Shown: positions 1-7,461 of the stretch, in pieces
Numbering within the stretch: the stretch's first letter is position 1
How the letters are laid out: every line of letters starts with the position of its first letter
Assembly: GCA_019423265.1 (NCBI GenBank)
Contig: JAHZBS010000032.1
Location: 1-16,540 of the forward strand
Direction of reading: 5' to 3'
Origin: Clostridiales bacterium
Lineage (GTDB): Bacteria > Bacillota_A > Clostridia > Lachnospirales > Bianqueaceae
Length of the DNA stretch: 16,540 bases
The notes under the pieces: model-generated
Told to the model about the DNA's origin: nothing
Databases searched by the model: none
Seen by the model: the letters and a program-made list of their open reading frames with translations, nothing else
Made by a program: the position numbers and the translations under genes

Positions 1-536
1 CGGAAATCCTGGAAAAAGGTCTGTTGGACGGTATGAACATCATCGGTGAAAAATTTAAAAATAACGAAGTCTATGTCCCTGAGGTTCTCATCGCCGCCCG
101 GGCCATGAACGCCGGCACTACGCTGTTAAAGCCTTATCTGTCCTCCAGCGGATTTAAGGCTGCCGGCAAGGCTGTCATCGGCACGGTCAAGGGGGACTTG
201 CACGACATCGGCAAGAATCTCGTCCGCATGATGATGGAGGGCAAGGGCCTGGAAGTCATTGACCTGGGAACCGATGTCGCCCCAGAGAAATTCATCGAGG
301 CCGCCAAAAATGAAAATGCGCAGATCATCGCCCTGTCCGCTCTTCTGACCACCACGATGACGGAGATGAAAAATGTCGTCGAAGCTGCCAAAGAAGCCGG
401 TATCCGCGATCAGGTCACAATCATGGTGGGCGGAGCTCCCATCACCCAGAGCTTCTGTGACAGCATCGGAGCCGATATCTACACGGTGGACGCCGCCAGC
501 GCTGCCGACGCAGCCGTTGCCGCTCTGACCGCTTAA
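1..536 (+). CDS. Corrinoid (B12-binding) methyltransferase subunit, MtbC/MtaC type, 5' end missing
   Basis: The gene is cut by the window edge; its reading frame is already open at base 3. The product carries the methyl group on a cobalamin between a substrate:corrinoid methyltransferase and an acceptor methyltransferase, in the cytoplasm. The visible part starts inside the N-terminal helical cap domain (EILEKGLLDGMNIIG), then gives the Rossmann-like B12-binding domain. The DLHDIG motif (bases 195-212) has the histidine (201-203) that ligates cobalt from below. The serine/threonine-rich SALLTTTM segment and the VGGAP motif near the end are the usual partners of the B12 nucleotide tail. About 177 residues are seen of the roughly 210 usual for the family, so about 30 are missing. 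A reductive activator follows after 15 bases, which fits a methyltransferase operon. The substrate (methylamine, methoxylated aromatic, betaine or other) cannot be read from this subunit. Family assignment is firm. Confidence 0.93.
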   Translation, partial: EILEKGLLDGMNIIGEKFKNNEVYVPEVLIAARAMNAGTTLLKPYLSSSGFKAAGKAVIGTVKGDLHDIGKNLVRMMMEGKGLEVIDLGTDVAPEKFIEAAKNENAQIIALSALLTTTMTEMKNVVEAAKEAGIRDQVTIMVGGAPITQSFCDSIGADIYTVDAASAADAAVAALTA

Positions 537-551
537 GCCTCGAGGTTTTTT

Positions 552-2084
552 ATGCCGACCATTCAAATCCATTCACAAGTCGCCGGTCCCTGCCTTCAGG
601 CAGAGGCCGGTACTACTCTATACGCCTTATTGTCGGAAAATGGGATTCGCCTGGACGCTCCCTGCGGCGGCAAGTGCTACTGCGGCAAATGCAAGGTCAA
701 GGTTGAACCTCCTCTGTATGAAGAGATGAGCGCGGAAGAGCGCGCGCTCTTGTCGCCTCAGGATATGCAGGCATCCATACGCCTGGCTTGCGGCTATAAA
801 ATTCGCACGGATGCGGTGGTAACGCTTCTCTCCGCCGCTTCGGACGCCCGCATTGCGTCGGAGGGACGGATGCTGGACCCGGATTTTGCCATACGTCCCT
901 CCGAAGGCATCGGCGCTGCCGTTGATATCGGCACAACAACCGTCGCCGCCTATCTGTACGATCTATCCACCGGCGCGCTGCTGAATCAGGCCAGCGCCCT
1001 CAATCCGCAGAGCGCTTTCGGCGCGGATGTCATCACGCGCATTCAATACACGACGGAAAACGAAGACGGACTATGCCGCATGCAAAGGGCAATCGCCCGC
1101 CAGATTGACGATCTGCTGGCCTCCATGACCGGGGCGCCCATTCGAAAGGTGTGCATCGCTGGCAACACGACGATGCTGCATCTTCTCGCCGGAGTGCCGG
1201 TAGCTTCCCTGGCTGTGGCGCCCTTCACCCCTGTCTTTTTGGATGCTCGCCTTTTCACTCCCCGCGATCTGCATATGAACCTTCCTGATACGTGCGAAAT
1301 CCAATTTCTCCCTTCGATTTCAACCTATGTCGGCGCGGACATAACGGCCGGCATCCTGGCAAGCGGATTCTATAAGTCTCCGCTTCAGACTCTTTTTATC
1401 GATATCGGGACAAACGGGGAGATGGCTCTCGGCAATCGGGAGCGGATTCTCTGCTGCGCCACCGCGGCCGGACCCGCCCTTGAGGGCGCGAAGATATCCT
1501 GTGGAATGGGCGGCGTAACAGGCGCTATCTCCAAATTTGCCATTGAAAACGGGGAGCCCACATTTGAAGTGCTGGGCGGCGGAAAACCCACTGGCATATG
1601 CGGTTCTGGCATCGTCGATATTGTCGCTTCCCTGGTAGACCAGGAACTTGTGGACGAAACCGGCTACCTGGAAGAAGAGTATTCCATCACAGGGGACATC
1701 GCCATGACCCCCCGCGATATCCGTGAGATTCAGTTGGCCAAATCCGCCATCGCTTCCGGCGTTGAGGTGCTGTGCAAAGAGGCTGGCATCTCCATACCGG
1801 ATATCGATCTCTGCATTCTGGCCGGCGGATTCGGGAGCTTCATGAATAAAGAAAGCGCCTGCCGCATCGGGCTGCTTCCCGCTGAGCTTCAGGATAAGAT
1901 CCTGGTCGCCGGCAATACCTCTGGCATGGGAGCGTCCATGTGCCTTCTCAACCCGGACTATCTCACCCTCTGTCAGAACTTGACCCGGGAGGCATCCTAC
2001 ATTGAACTTTCTGGGCGACCGGATTTCGAGGCCGCTTTTGTTGACAACATGTTCTTTGAAAGCACTTCGCCTCTGGCGAAATGA
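552..2084 (+). CDS. Reductive activator of corrinoid proteins, [2Fe-2S] ferredoxin domain plus ASKHA ATPase domain (RACo/RamA-like, DUF4445)
   Basis: This cytoplasmic enzyme uses ATP and low-potential electrons to return oxidised Co(II) corrinoid to the active Co(I) state. Residues 1 to about 85 form a plant-type [2Fe-2S] domain with C38, C44 and C47 (C-x5-C-x2-C) and C80 in RLAC. From about residue 118 an actin-like ASKHA fold follows, with phosphate-binding loops AVDIGTTTVAAY and FIDIGTNGEMALG, the GNTTML segment, GICGSGIVDIV and the closing LAGGFGSF. At 510 residues it is shorter than the roughly 600-650 residue RACo proteins I know, apparently through a shorter linker between the two domains. 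The ATG at 552 has a weak AGG upstream and lies 15 bases after the corrinoid gene, so the two are co-transcribed. The stop overlaps the ribosome binding site of the next gene. The neighbouring corrinoid protein is the likely client. Unlike archaeal RamA, which has C-terminal [4Fe-4S] clusters, the cluster here is N-terminal. Confidence 0.93.
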   Translation: MPTIQIHSQVAGPCLQAEAGTTLYALLSENGIRLDAPCGGKCYCGKCKVKVEPPLYEEMSAEERALLSPQDMQASIRLACGYKIRTDAVVTLLSAASDARIASEGRMLDPDFAIRPSEGIGAAVDIGTTTVAAYLYDLSTGALLNQASALNPQSAFGADVITRIQYTTENEDGLCRMQRAIARQIDDLLASMTGAPIRKVCIAGNTTMLHLLAGVPVASLAVAPFTPVFLDARLFTPRDLHMNLPDTCEIQFLPSISTYVGADITAGILASGFYKSPLQTLFIDIGTNGEMALGNRERILCCATAAGPALEGAKISCGMGGVTGAISKFAIENGEPTFEVLGGGKPTGICGSGIVDIVASLVDQELVDETGYLEEEYSITGDIAMTPRDIREIQLAKSAIASGVEVLCKEAGISIPDIDLCILAGGFGSFMNKESACRIGLLPAELQDKILVAGNTSGMGASMCLLNPDYLTLCQNLTREASYIELSGRPDFEAAFVDNMFFESTSPLAK

Positions 2085-2088
2085 GGGA
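2083..2088 (+). promoter_or_regulatory. Ribosome binding site that sets the DUF1638 start
   Basis: GAGGGA begins inside the TGA stop of the activator gene and lies 9 bases before ATG 2098. It favours this start over the upstream in-frame ATG at 2002, which lies inside the activator gene and has no such site. The overlap suggests translational coupling of the two genes. Confidence 0.7.
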
Positions 2089-2097
2089 GACAATGGG

Positions 2098-2841
2098 ATG
2101 CGACTAAAAATATTGGCCTGTAAGGTCCTCTACCGTGAGCTCTCCTATCTGTCGGCTCTCTGTCCGAATCTGCTGGATGTCACCTATATGCGCCAGGGTC
2201 TCCACAATACGCCGGAATCGCTCCGCAGCGAACTGCAAAAGGAAATCGACGCCATTGATCTCGACCAGGACATCCATACTGGCACGGAGGACAGCTGCGG
2301 TCCCATCGATGCCATTCTCCTGGCGTACGGCCTGTGCAGCAACGGCGTCTGCGGGCTCTCGTCCAAAAAATACCCTTTGGTCGTTCCCCGCGCTCACGAC
2401 TGTAACACACTGTTTCTTGGCTCAAAAGAGCGATACCGGGAATACTTTGATACCTATAACGGAATCTATTGGTATACGCCTGGCTGGCTGGAAAATGCCC
2501 CCATGCCCTCCGAGACCATGACCGACCGGCTGATGCAGCTCTATACGGAGCTTTATGGGGAAGACAATGCCGAGTACTTGGTGGATCTGGAATTGGGGTG
2601 GTATAAAAAGTATACAACCGGCGCGTACATACGCTGGAAGGAGCTGCCCTTTCCCCAATACGAAGCGTACACCAAGCGCTGCACACAATACCTGAATTGG
2701 ACCTTTCGTCTTTTCGAGGGCTCTTCTGAGCTGTTGCGCGAGTTTTTGAGCGGCTCCTGGGATGAGGAGCGATTTCTGGTCGTCCCCCCCGGCCGGAAAA
2801 TTGCGCCGTCCTTCGACGAGCGTATTCTATGTGTTGAATAA
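2098..2841 (+). CDS. DUF1638 family protein linked to corrinoid methyltransferase genes
   Basis: I recognise a 247-residue member of the DUF1638 family, which in methanogens and Clostridia tends to lie beside corrinoid methyltransferase genes. Its biochemical role is not known to me. The reading frame is open from 2002, but the start is set at ATG 2098 because GAGGGA (2083-2088) sits 9 bases upstream and the family begins with the short strand seen here (RLKILACKVLYREL). Visible features are an acidic stretch near residues 48-66, a YGLCSNGVCGL segment with C80 and C85, the RAHDC motif (H100, D101, C102), and an aromatic IYWYTPGW patch at 123-130. These Cys/His residues could bind a metal or the corrinoid, which is inference. 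There is no signal peptide or membrane segment. The start lies 13 bases after the activator stop, so this is the last gene of the cassette, facing the convergent Rsm22 gene. Confidence 0.85.
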   Translation: MRLKILACKVLYRELSYLSALCPNLLDVTYMRQGLHNTPESLRSELQKEIDAIDLDQDIHTGTEDSCGPIDAILLAYGLCSNGVCGLSSKKYPLVVPRAHDCNTLFLGSKERYREYFDTYNGIYWYTPGWLENAPMPSETMTDRLMQLYTELYGEDNAEYLVDLELGWYKKYTTGAYIRWKELPFPQYEAYTKRCTQYLNWTFRLFEGSSELLREFLSGSWDEERFLVVPPGRKIAPSFDERILCVE

Positions 2842-2886
2842 CCCGTCTCCTGTTTCGGATACCATTCTAGTCGCCGCAGTGTCGCT

Positions 2887-3855
2887 TCACTCGACCCAAT
2901 CCCCGCACTTCGCTTTTCTCGCCCGCTTGTAGGCTTCCCCATCACGTTTCGAAAGAGTCTTCCCTGTTATGCCATCCTCTGTGCAGAGCTCGAGCCTCAC
3001 AATCCCCTTGGCAATATGGGGATGGCGCAGAACTCGGCCTCCCCCGCGCAAAGGCTCTCCCTCCCTGGCCAACGCCACATATGCGTATTTTTCATCTTCG
3101 TATGGCGCCTCCCCACCTTTGGAGAGGCGGTGAAGCTGGCTTCTCGGAACGCGGCATGAAAAGTGGCACCAGTCCTGTCCCGACATGGGACAGGGCTTTT
3201 CATGGGGACACGGCGCAACGATGTGGGCCCCCCGCTGCCGCAGAATGGTGCGAACCCGCTCTATGGTCCGATACCCCTCCGGCGTTCCCGGCTCTACAAT
3301 CAGCAGCAGCTTCCCCGCACAGCTCCATAACATGTCCGAAACTTCCGCCTGGGACTGCGCGTTCAGCTCGTTGAGCACATAGGATGCAATCACCAGATCC
3401 CCTTGACAGGGGATCGGCTGGGACGCGATATCGCACTCGATCCACCGCGCATTTTGTAGAGCTTCTGAGCCGCAGGCCATGATCGTGGTTCCAATCTGGC
3501 TCATCGCCGTCTCCCGTTCAACGCAAACCACCTCCTGCAGGGCAAGCTGCCCATCCGCCGCCCAAGTTGCAGCGCCTGTTCCCGCTCCTACATCCAATAG
3601 GCTGACGATCTCCTCCCCTCTTCCTTCCAGCGCCTTCAAGGTGTAGGTGAGGGCGCTGGCAACCGCTCCGTAGGTAGCAGGCATTCTGGCAACCGCGTAA
3701 GCCAGGGCTTCGCCGCGGCTTTGAATAAATTGTTTCAGATCTCCCCGGTCTCGATAGCGCAGGCTGACTCTGCGGGCCTCCTCCACAAGGCGGGAGCTCG
3801 AGACATCCTCTGTGAGAGAGGCTATTGCGGCCCGCAGATTTTCTGGCATGTCCAT
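2887..3855 (-). CDS. Rsm22-type SAM-dependent rRNA methyltransferase-like protein with Fe-S cysteines
   Basis: The 322-residue product fits the Rsm22 family (PF09243), bacterial relatives of mitochondrial Rsm22/METTL17, which act on the small ribosomal subunit. An N-terminal helical region (1-80) is followed by a class I methyltransferase fold with the SAM-binding loop LLDVGAGTG at 86-94, an acidic CVERE after strand 2, and the SYVLNEL motif at 158-164. C216, C222 and C230 have the C-x5-C-x7-C spacing seen in the family's Fe-S site, and C291 (LELCTEDG) is a good fourth ligand. All four appear intact. ATG 3855 overlaps the TGA of the upstream glycosidase by one base, and GGAGA (3869-3865) sits 9 bases upstream, so translation is probably coupled. 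An alternative ATG at 3849 is less well spaced. The target base in bacteria is unsettled; a ribosome-assembly role without catalysis is also possible. Confidence 0.88.
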   Translation of the reverse strand: MDMPENLRAAIASLTEDVSSSRLVEEARRVSLRYRDRGDLKQFIQSRGEALAYAVARMPATYGAVASALTYTLKALEGRGEEIVSLLDVGAGTGAATWAADGQLALQEVVCVERETAMSQIGTTIMACGSEALQNARWIECDIASQPIPCQGDLVIASYVLNELNAQSQAEVSDMLWSCAGKLLLIVEPGTPEGYRTIERVRTILRQRGAHIVAPCPHEKPCPMSGQDWCHFSCRVPRSQLHRLSKGGEAPYEDEKYAYVALAREGEPLRGGGRVLRHPHIAKGIVRLELCTEDGITGKTLSKRDGEAYKRARKAKCGDWVE

Positions 3856-5543
3856 CAGGCGTTTTCTCCAACGATCTCCACTTCATGCGGGGCGTTTATT
3901 GCAGAGCGGAGGGATCCGTCCTCATTTTTCTCATGGCGAATCCAGATGTTTCCATACGGGGTTGGATAGGCGCCCTCCACCCATTGCAGATCTCCCAGCT
4001 GTGGGCGGATGGCCACCTTTCGGCATCCTGGTTCCAGAATCTGAACGCCCAGCACGTATTGACTCATCCACGGCGTGGGCCCGCTGGCCCATCCATGGCA
4101 TAGGCTATGGCGGTATCCCGAGTAACAGTATTGGCCATAGGCCGCATGGATATCCACTTTTCCCTCCGGCGTCAGCTCATCGATCCGGGCGGCATTTTCG
4201 AGCCAGCGAACATCAAAATCTTCCCAGAAGGTGGTGGCGCCAAGGCTCAGCATACCGCCCCAAAATCTCCGAACGAGGTCCAGCGCGCCCTCCATATCGC
4301 CAGCGAGAGCTTTTGCCTTAACGATATAAAACCCAAAAAATGTTGATACATCCTGGACCCCTTGCAGACAGCTGCGGTTGATGGCCTGGGGATCTGCCAT
4401 TCCCGCAAGGGCTAAGAGAGCTGCTGATTGTTTATTTCCATACGTTTTGACTTCACGGCTGCGAACCCGCTGTGCCCACCGCTGACATTTTTGGGCGGTT
4501 TCCACCTCCCCCAAAGCTTTTAACATCCCCTCCGCGGCTTCCAGCGCCATCACCAGCAGGGCTCGAACCCCGATCTTACAGGCAATCGGATCGCCCGACG
4601 ACGGCCAATCGAGAAAATAGTGGGGGATCGTGTCTTCCCCGTCATCCCGGACAAAGGATCCGATATGCTCCGCCATCTGTTTCATATACGTCCTCTGGTC
4701 TTGCAGATACGCCAGATCTCCCGTATGTAGATACCATTGCTTATGAATCAACAGCCACCACATGGAATAGGCCGGGATCCCATTCATCCATTGATCTGCC
4801 GGCGTAGTGTCCCGAATAAAATCTAAGCTATTGGGAATACAAGGATTCTGTCCGAAAACGGATAAAACCGTGGATGCCTCCGGATGGATATCCCCGATCC
4901 ACACTAGACGGTCCCGTTTGATACCGTCCCATATATAATTCTGTATATTCAGGTGGACAGTATAGGCGCCCACCTCCCAAATCCGATTCAACAAAGGGTC
5001 ATCACAGCAAAAGCTCCCCCTGTATTCCAGATCTTCATACAGAAAAATCCCCTGGATGCTCTTTATATGGAGGGCCACATTCTCTTCCAGGGAATCAATT
5101 CGAACGAAGCGAAATCCCGAAAGGCCGATCTCGGCATATCCATAGAAGCTGCTGACCTCCACCACCTGATCGCGGACCGCATGATCGTTCGTCGCAGACG
5201 ATGCGTCCACATCACTCATGGCTTCCTGGGCGGACTCACCGAAGCGAATTCGCAGCCGGACTGTCCTCTGGGTTGGCTCTGAAGTCCCCGATATGCTGAT
5301 GCCGATCCCTCCATGGAATTCAAAGCCATAGTCCAGCAAAATGGAAGCTTTTGCTGGGAACTCACAATGCGTTTCGCTCCCCAGACTCTGCTGTGCCGCC
5401 CTATTTTCTAATAATACCTGTCCATTCCGGATACCGCCGGCCTGATAGACGATCCGCTGTGGTGTTATAAAACTGCGAACTCTGTTATCCAGCGTGACTC
5501 GATCTTCTATCCTCTTCTTTAATGCCGGTATATCATGCCTCAT
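3855..5543 (-). CDS. GH78 alpha-L-rhamnosidase-like glycosidase, probably cytoplasmic
   Basis: The 562-residue protein has an N-terminal beta-sandwich region (about 1-175) and a C-terminal (alpha/alpha)6 barrel of GH78 type. The family inverts alpha-L-rhamnosides by hydrolysis. The signature DGIKRDRLVWIGD lies at 206-218, so D206, D211 and D218 take the positions of the substrate-binding and acid residues; the acid position, normally Glu, is Asp here. The second catalytic Glu is probably E441 in TTFWEDFD. The closing block HGWASGPTPW (483-492), the VLGV stretch and the late PTPYGNIWI block (528-535) are classical for GH78. I see no signal peptide or transmembrane segment, so the substrate must be imported. 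ATG 5543 has GGGAG 9 bases upstream. Its stop overlaps the Rsm22 start. The divergent MFS gene is the likely transport partner. Exact substrate is uncertain, and related rhamnosidase-like enzymes can have other activities. Confidence 0.88.
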   Translation of the reverse strand: MRHDIPALKKRIEDRVTLDNRVRSFITPQRIVYQAGGIRNGQVLLENRAAQQSLGSETHCEFPAKASILLDYGFEFHGGIGISISGTSEPTQRTVRLRIRFGESAQEAMSDVDASSATNDHAVRDQVVEVSSFYGYAEIGLSGFRFVRIDSLEENVALHIKSIQGIFLYEDLEYRGSFCCDDPLLNRIWEVGAYTVHLNIQNYIWDGIKRDRLVWIGDIHPEASTVLSVFGQNPCIPNSLDFIRDTTPADQWMNGIPAYSMWWLLIHKQWYLHTGDLAYLQDQRTYMKQMAEHIGSFVRDDGEDTIPHYFLDWPSSGDPIACKIGVRALLVMALEAAEGMLKALGEVETAQKCQRWAQRVRSREVKTYGNKQSAALLALAGMADPQAINRSCLQGVQDVSTFFGFYIVKAKALAGDMEGALDLVRRFWGGMLSLGATTFWEDFDVRWLENAARIDELTPEGKVDIHAAYGQYCYSGYRHSLCHGWASGPTPWMSQYVLGVQILEPGCRKVAIRPQLGDLQWVEGAYPTPYGNIWIRHEKNEDGSLRSAINAPHEVEIVGENA

Positions 5544-5596
5544 CTCAATATACTCCCTTCCGCGCGCTCTTCTTTTGTTATATTTAGGATCACAAC

Positions 5597-5637
5597 TTGT
5601 ATATATCTTGCTTAGATGATATTATATGATATCATAT
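5597..5637 (+). promoter_or_regulatory. Candidate promoter with overlapping palindromic operator for the MFS gene
   Basis: TTGTAT (5597-5602) and TATTAT (5620-5625) are separated by 17 bases, a plausible sigma-A promoter for the MFS gene with a start near 5632. The perfect 14-bp palindrome ATATGATATCATAT (5624-5637) covers the -10 edge and predicted start point, and an overlapping dyad TGATAT-N6-ATATCA spans 5617-5634. This is a fitting place for a repressor to act. The GH78 gene runs the other way from 5543, and I could not assign its promoter with confidence, but it would share this region. No regulator gene is next to it. Confidence 0.5.
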
Positions 5638-5652
5638 TCATTCTCTTTTTAC

Positions 5653-5658
5653 AAGGAG
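5653..5658 (+). promoter_or_regulatory. Ribosome binding site that sets the MFS start
   Basis: AAGGAG lies 11 bases before ATG 5670. It supports this start over ATG 5616, which would fall upstream of the predicted transcription start near 5632. Confidence 0.65.
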
Positions 5659-5669
5659 TATATGCCACT

Positions 5670-7010
5670 ATGCCTAGACGTCTTTCCATCCCCAAAAGTC
5701 TATTCCTTCACTTTCAAAATCGACTCGCGGACGGCTGTGTAGAGTACTGGACTCCCGACGGCCGCGCTCGGGGCTGTATTCTCCTCTCCAATCTTTTTAA
5801 TACTTTAATTGTTAACCTGACCACGGCTGCCTATCTGACTGGCTATTGTCTGAGCTTAGGCGCCTCCCCCTCCTACATAAACACCATCTTGCTGCTCATG
5901 TCGCTTTCCTCCCTCGTCCAGTTTCTCTCCCCCTTCTGGATGGAGAGGGTAAGCCGCCGCAAACCAATCATACTGGCGCTCCGCGCCACATCGCACAGTC
6001 TGCTTCTCTTCTTTATCCCGCTGGTTGGCTTTCTTCCCCTCCCTTCCACGGCCCGCCTCACGGTGATCACGGTTTTCGTCGCGCTTTCGAGTCTTCTCAC
6101 CAATTCCATCGGCCCGGGATTGCAAATCTGGCACATCGGCCGCATCCCCCCTAAGTGCCAGCTGAATTATTTTTCCTTCTACAACATCGCCTCCTGCGTC
6201 GTCGTGAACGGAATTATCTTCCTCATCAGCATTGGCGTTGACTCGATGAAAGCGCTGTGGGGAGATTTTCGCGCCCTCTCCTATCTGCGCTTCGGACTGC
6301 TTCTCTTTGCGATACTGGATCTCTGGGTGTTGAGCCGAGTGCCGGAGACCCCCAATCCAAAATCAGAGTGCCGCATCACGCCTGCCACATTGCTGCGCGG
6401 TATCTCCTCATCCCCGGCCTATCTTCGCGTCATCCTGATAGCCGCGGTGTGGAGCTTTGCCGCCAATATTCCAAGCCAATATCACATGACCTATATGTTG
6501 AAGGATCTGCATGTAAGCTACACCGTCATCAGCGCCGTCAATTTATTTAGCATCGTTTCCGTCATCTTTCTGACCCCTCTTTGGAAGCGGCTTATCAACC
6601 AATATTCCATGAAAACGGGGCTTTTTATCAGCATCCTTCTTCTCGCCCCCTATGGGTTTCTCCTATTTGGCGTTACGGAGTCCAGAATGTGGCTATTTCC
6701 CGTGGCGCAAATTTACTACCTGTGCATGTGCATCGGGGTGAATATCTGTTTTCAGATCATTCCCTTTCTACACATGCCGGAGCAGCAGAAAACTGTCTTT
6801 ATGGCGAGCTATAATATTTTAGTCAATCTGGCCGCCACCGCCGGTGTCTATGCTGGCCGGTTGATCTATGAGGGATACTCCGCTTTGGCCCAGGCAAATG
6901 AATGGACTCTGGCCCCCGCCCGCGTTCTAGTGATTGTATATGGGGTTGCGCTGGCCGCCGCCGCTTTTGCCGTCCGCGGGATATTTCGCAGGTTAGAGTC
7001 CGGCCATTGA
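5670..7010 (+). CDS. Major facilitator superfamily (MFS) transporter
   Basis: The 446-residue membrane protein has about twelve hydrophobic segments in two groups of six, split by a polar loop around residues 220-240 (RVPETPNPKSECR). The cytoplasmic loop between helices 2 and 3 reads WMERVSRRKP, a degenerate version of the MFS motif A. The frame is open from 5616, but ATG 5670 is chosen because AAGGAG (5653-5658) lies 11 bases upstream and the extra 18 residues would extend past the promoter start. The gene is divergent from the cytoplasmic GH78 glycosidase with a shared regulatory region, so uptake of a rhamnosyl oligosaccharide or plant glycoside is the best guess. Drug efflux cannot be excluded from sequence alone. 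The N-terminus (about 1-35, with NRLADGCVEYW) is long and polar for an MFS protein. Substrate unknown. Confidence 0.87.
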   Translation: MPRRLSIPKSLFLHFQNRLADGCVEYWTPDGRARGCILLSNLFNTLIVNLTTAAYLTGYCLSLGASPSYINTILLLMSLSSLVQFLSPFWMERVSRRKPIILALRATSHSLLLFFIPLVGFLPLPSTARLTVITVFVALSSLLTNSIGPGLQIWHIGRIPPKCQLNYFSFYNIASCVVVNGIIFLISIGVDSMKALWGDFRALSYLRFGLLLFAILDLWVLSRVPETPNPKSECRITPATLLRGISSSPAYLRVILIAAVWSFAANIPSQYHMTYMLKDLHVSYTVISAVNLFSIVSVIFLTPLWKRLINQYSMKTGLFISILLLAPYGFLLFGVTESRMWLFPVAQIYYLCMCIGVNICFQIIPFLHMPEQQKTVFMASYNILVNLAATAGVYAGRLIYEGYSALAQANEWTLAPARVLVIVYGVALAAAAFAVRGIFRRLESGH

Positions 7011-7019
7011 CTATTTTTG

Positions 7020-7048
7020 TTGACAAATCTCCTTTTATTCCATATAAT
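7020..7048 (+). promoter_or_regulatory. Perfect consensus sigma-A promoter of the small membrane protein gene
   Basis: TTGACA (7020-7025), a 17-base spacer, and TATAAT (7043-7048) match the sigma-70/sigma-A consensus at every position with ideal spacing. Transcription should start near 7055, giving a leader of only about 17 bases that is mostly the ribosome binding site. The promoter starts 9 bases after the MFS stop codon, so the downstream gene has its own strong, apparently unregulated supply of transcript. Confidence 0.9.
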
Positions 7049-7071
7049 GACAGATACATAGGAGGTGTGAA

Positions 7072-7461
7072 ATGGCAGGTTTATTTGCATATGGGCTTCT
7101 AACCGCCGTTGGGATCGCGGTTTGCATCCTTCTTACCATCATCGGGCTGTTCGTCGGACAAATTATCCTATTTGACAGCATCGCGCTCTCCATCGCTGCG
7201 GCCATCGTGTGTTATCAGCTCTGGAGCATACATCCGGCATTCTGTCTGCTCATTGGAATTGCGCTCTTCATATTTTTATTTTGGCTCCAAAACACGAAGG
7301 TGGGGTTTTGGATCATTGGGATTCTGCTGTCGCTCGTATGGGCGTTCGTTTTCAGTTTCATCGCCTATACGGCGACGGGCGGGGATATGATCTGGACTTA
7401 TGTTGTCCTCGGGCTCGGCTTTGTCCTGATGATCGGGTTACATTTGAAAGCGCGAGGGTAA
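7072..7461 (+). CDS. Small polytopic membrane protein of unknown function
   Basis: The 129-residue product is almost entirely hydrophobic. I read about five membrane segments: near residues 5-30, 32-48, 54-71, 76-101 and 108-124, with a GGDMIW turn before the last and a basic tail (HLKARG). The short N-terminus gives no cleavable signal. I do not recognise the family. ATG 7072 is supported by an excellent AGGAGGT (7060-7066) and by the consensus promoter just upstream. Codon use and base composition look like the MFS gene before it rather than the AT-rich stretch after it. It may be transcribed alone, with a possible weak terminator at 7612-7652. Strong expression signals argue against a spurious ORF, although hydrophobicity alone would be weak evidence. 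Function unknown. Confidence 0.8.
   Translation: MAGLFAYGLLTAVGIAVCILLTIIGLFVGQIILFDSIALSIAAAIVCYQLWSIHPAFCLLIGIALFIFLFWLQNTKVGFWIIGILLSLVWAFVFSFIAYTATGGDMIWTYVVLGLGFVLMIGLHLKARG

Noticed and set aside
1320..2093. 257-residue minus-strand ORF
   Set aside because: It is the antisense shadow of the corrinoid activator gene, without a start signal or recognisable motif.
2842..2886. Possible terminator between the convergent DUF1638 and Rsm22 genes
   Set aside because: Only a 4-bp AGTG/CACT stem could be found and there is no T run.
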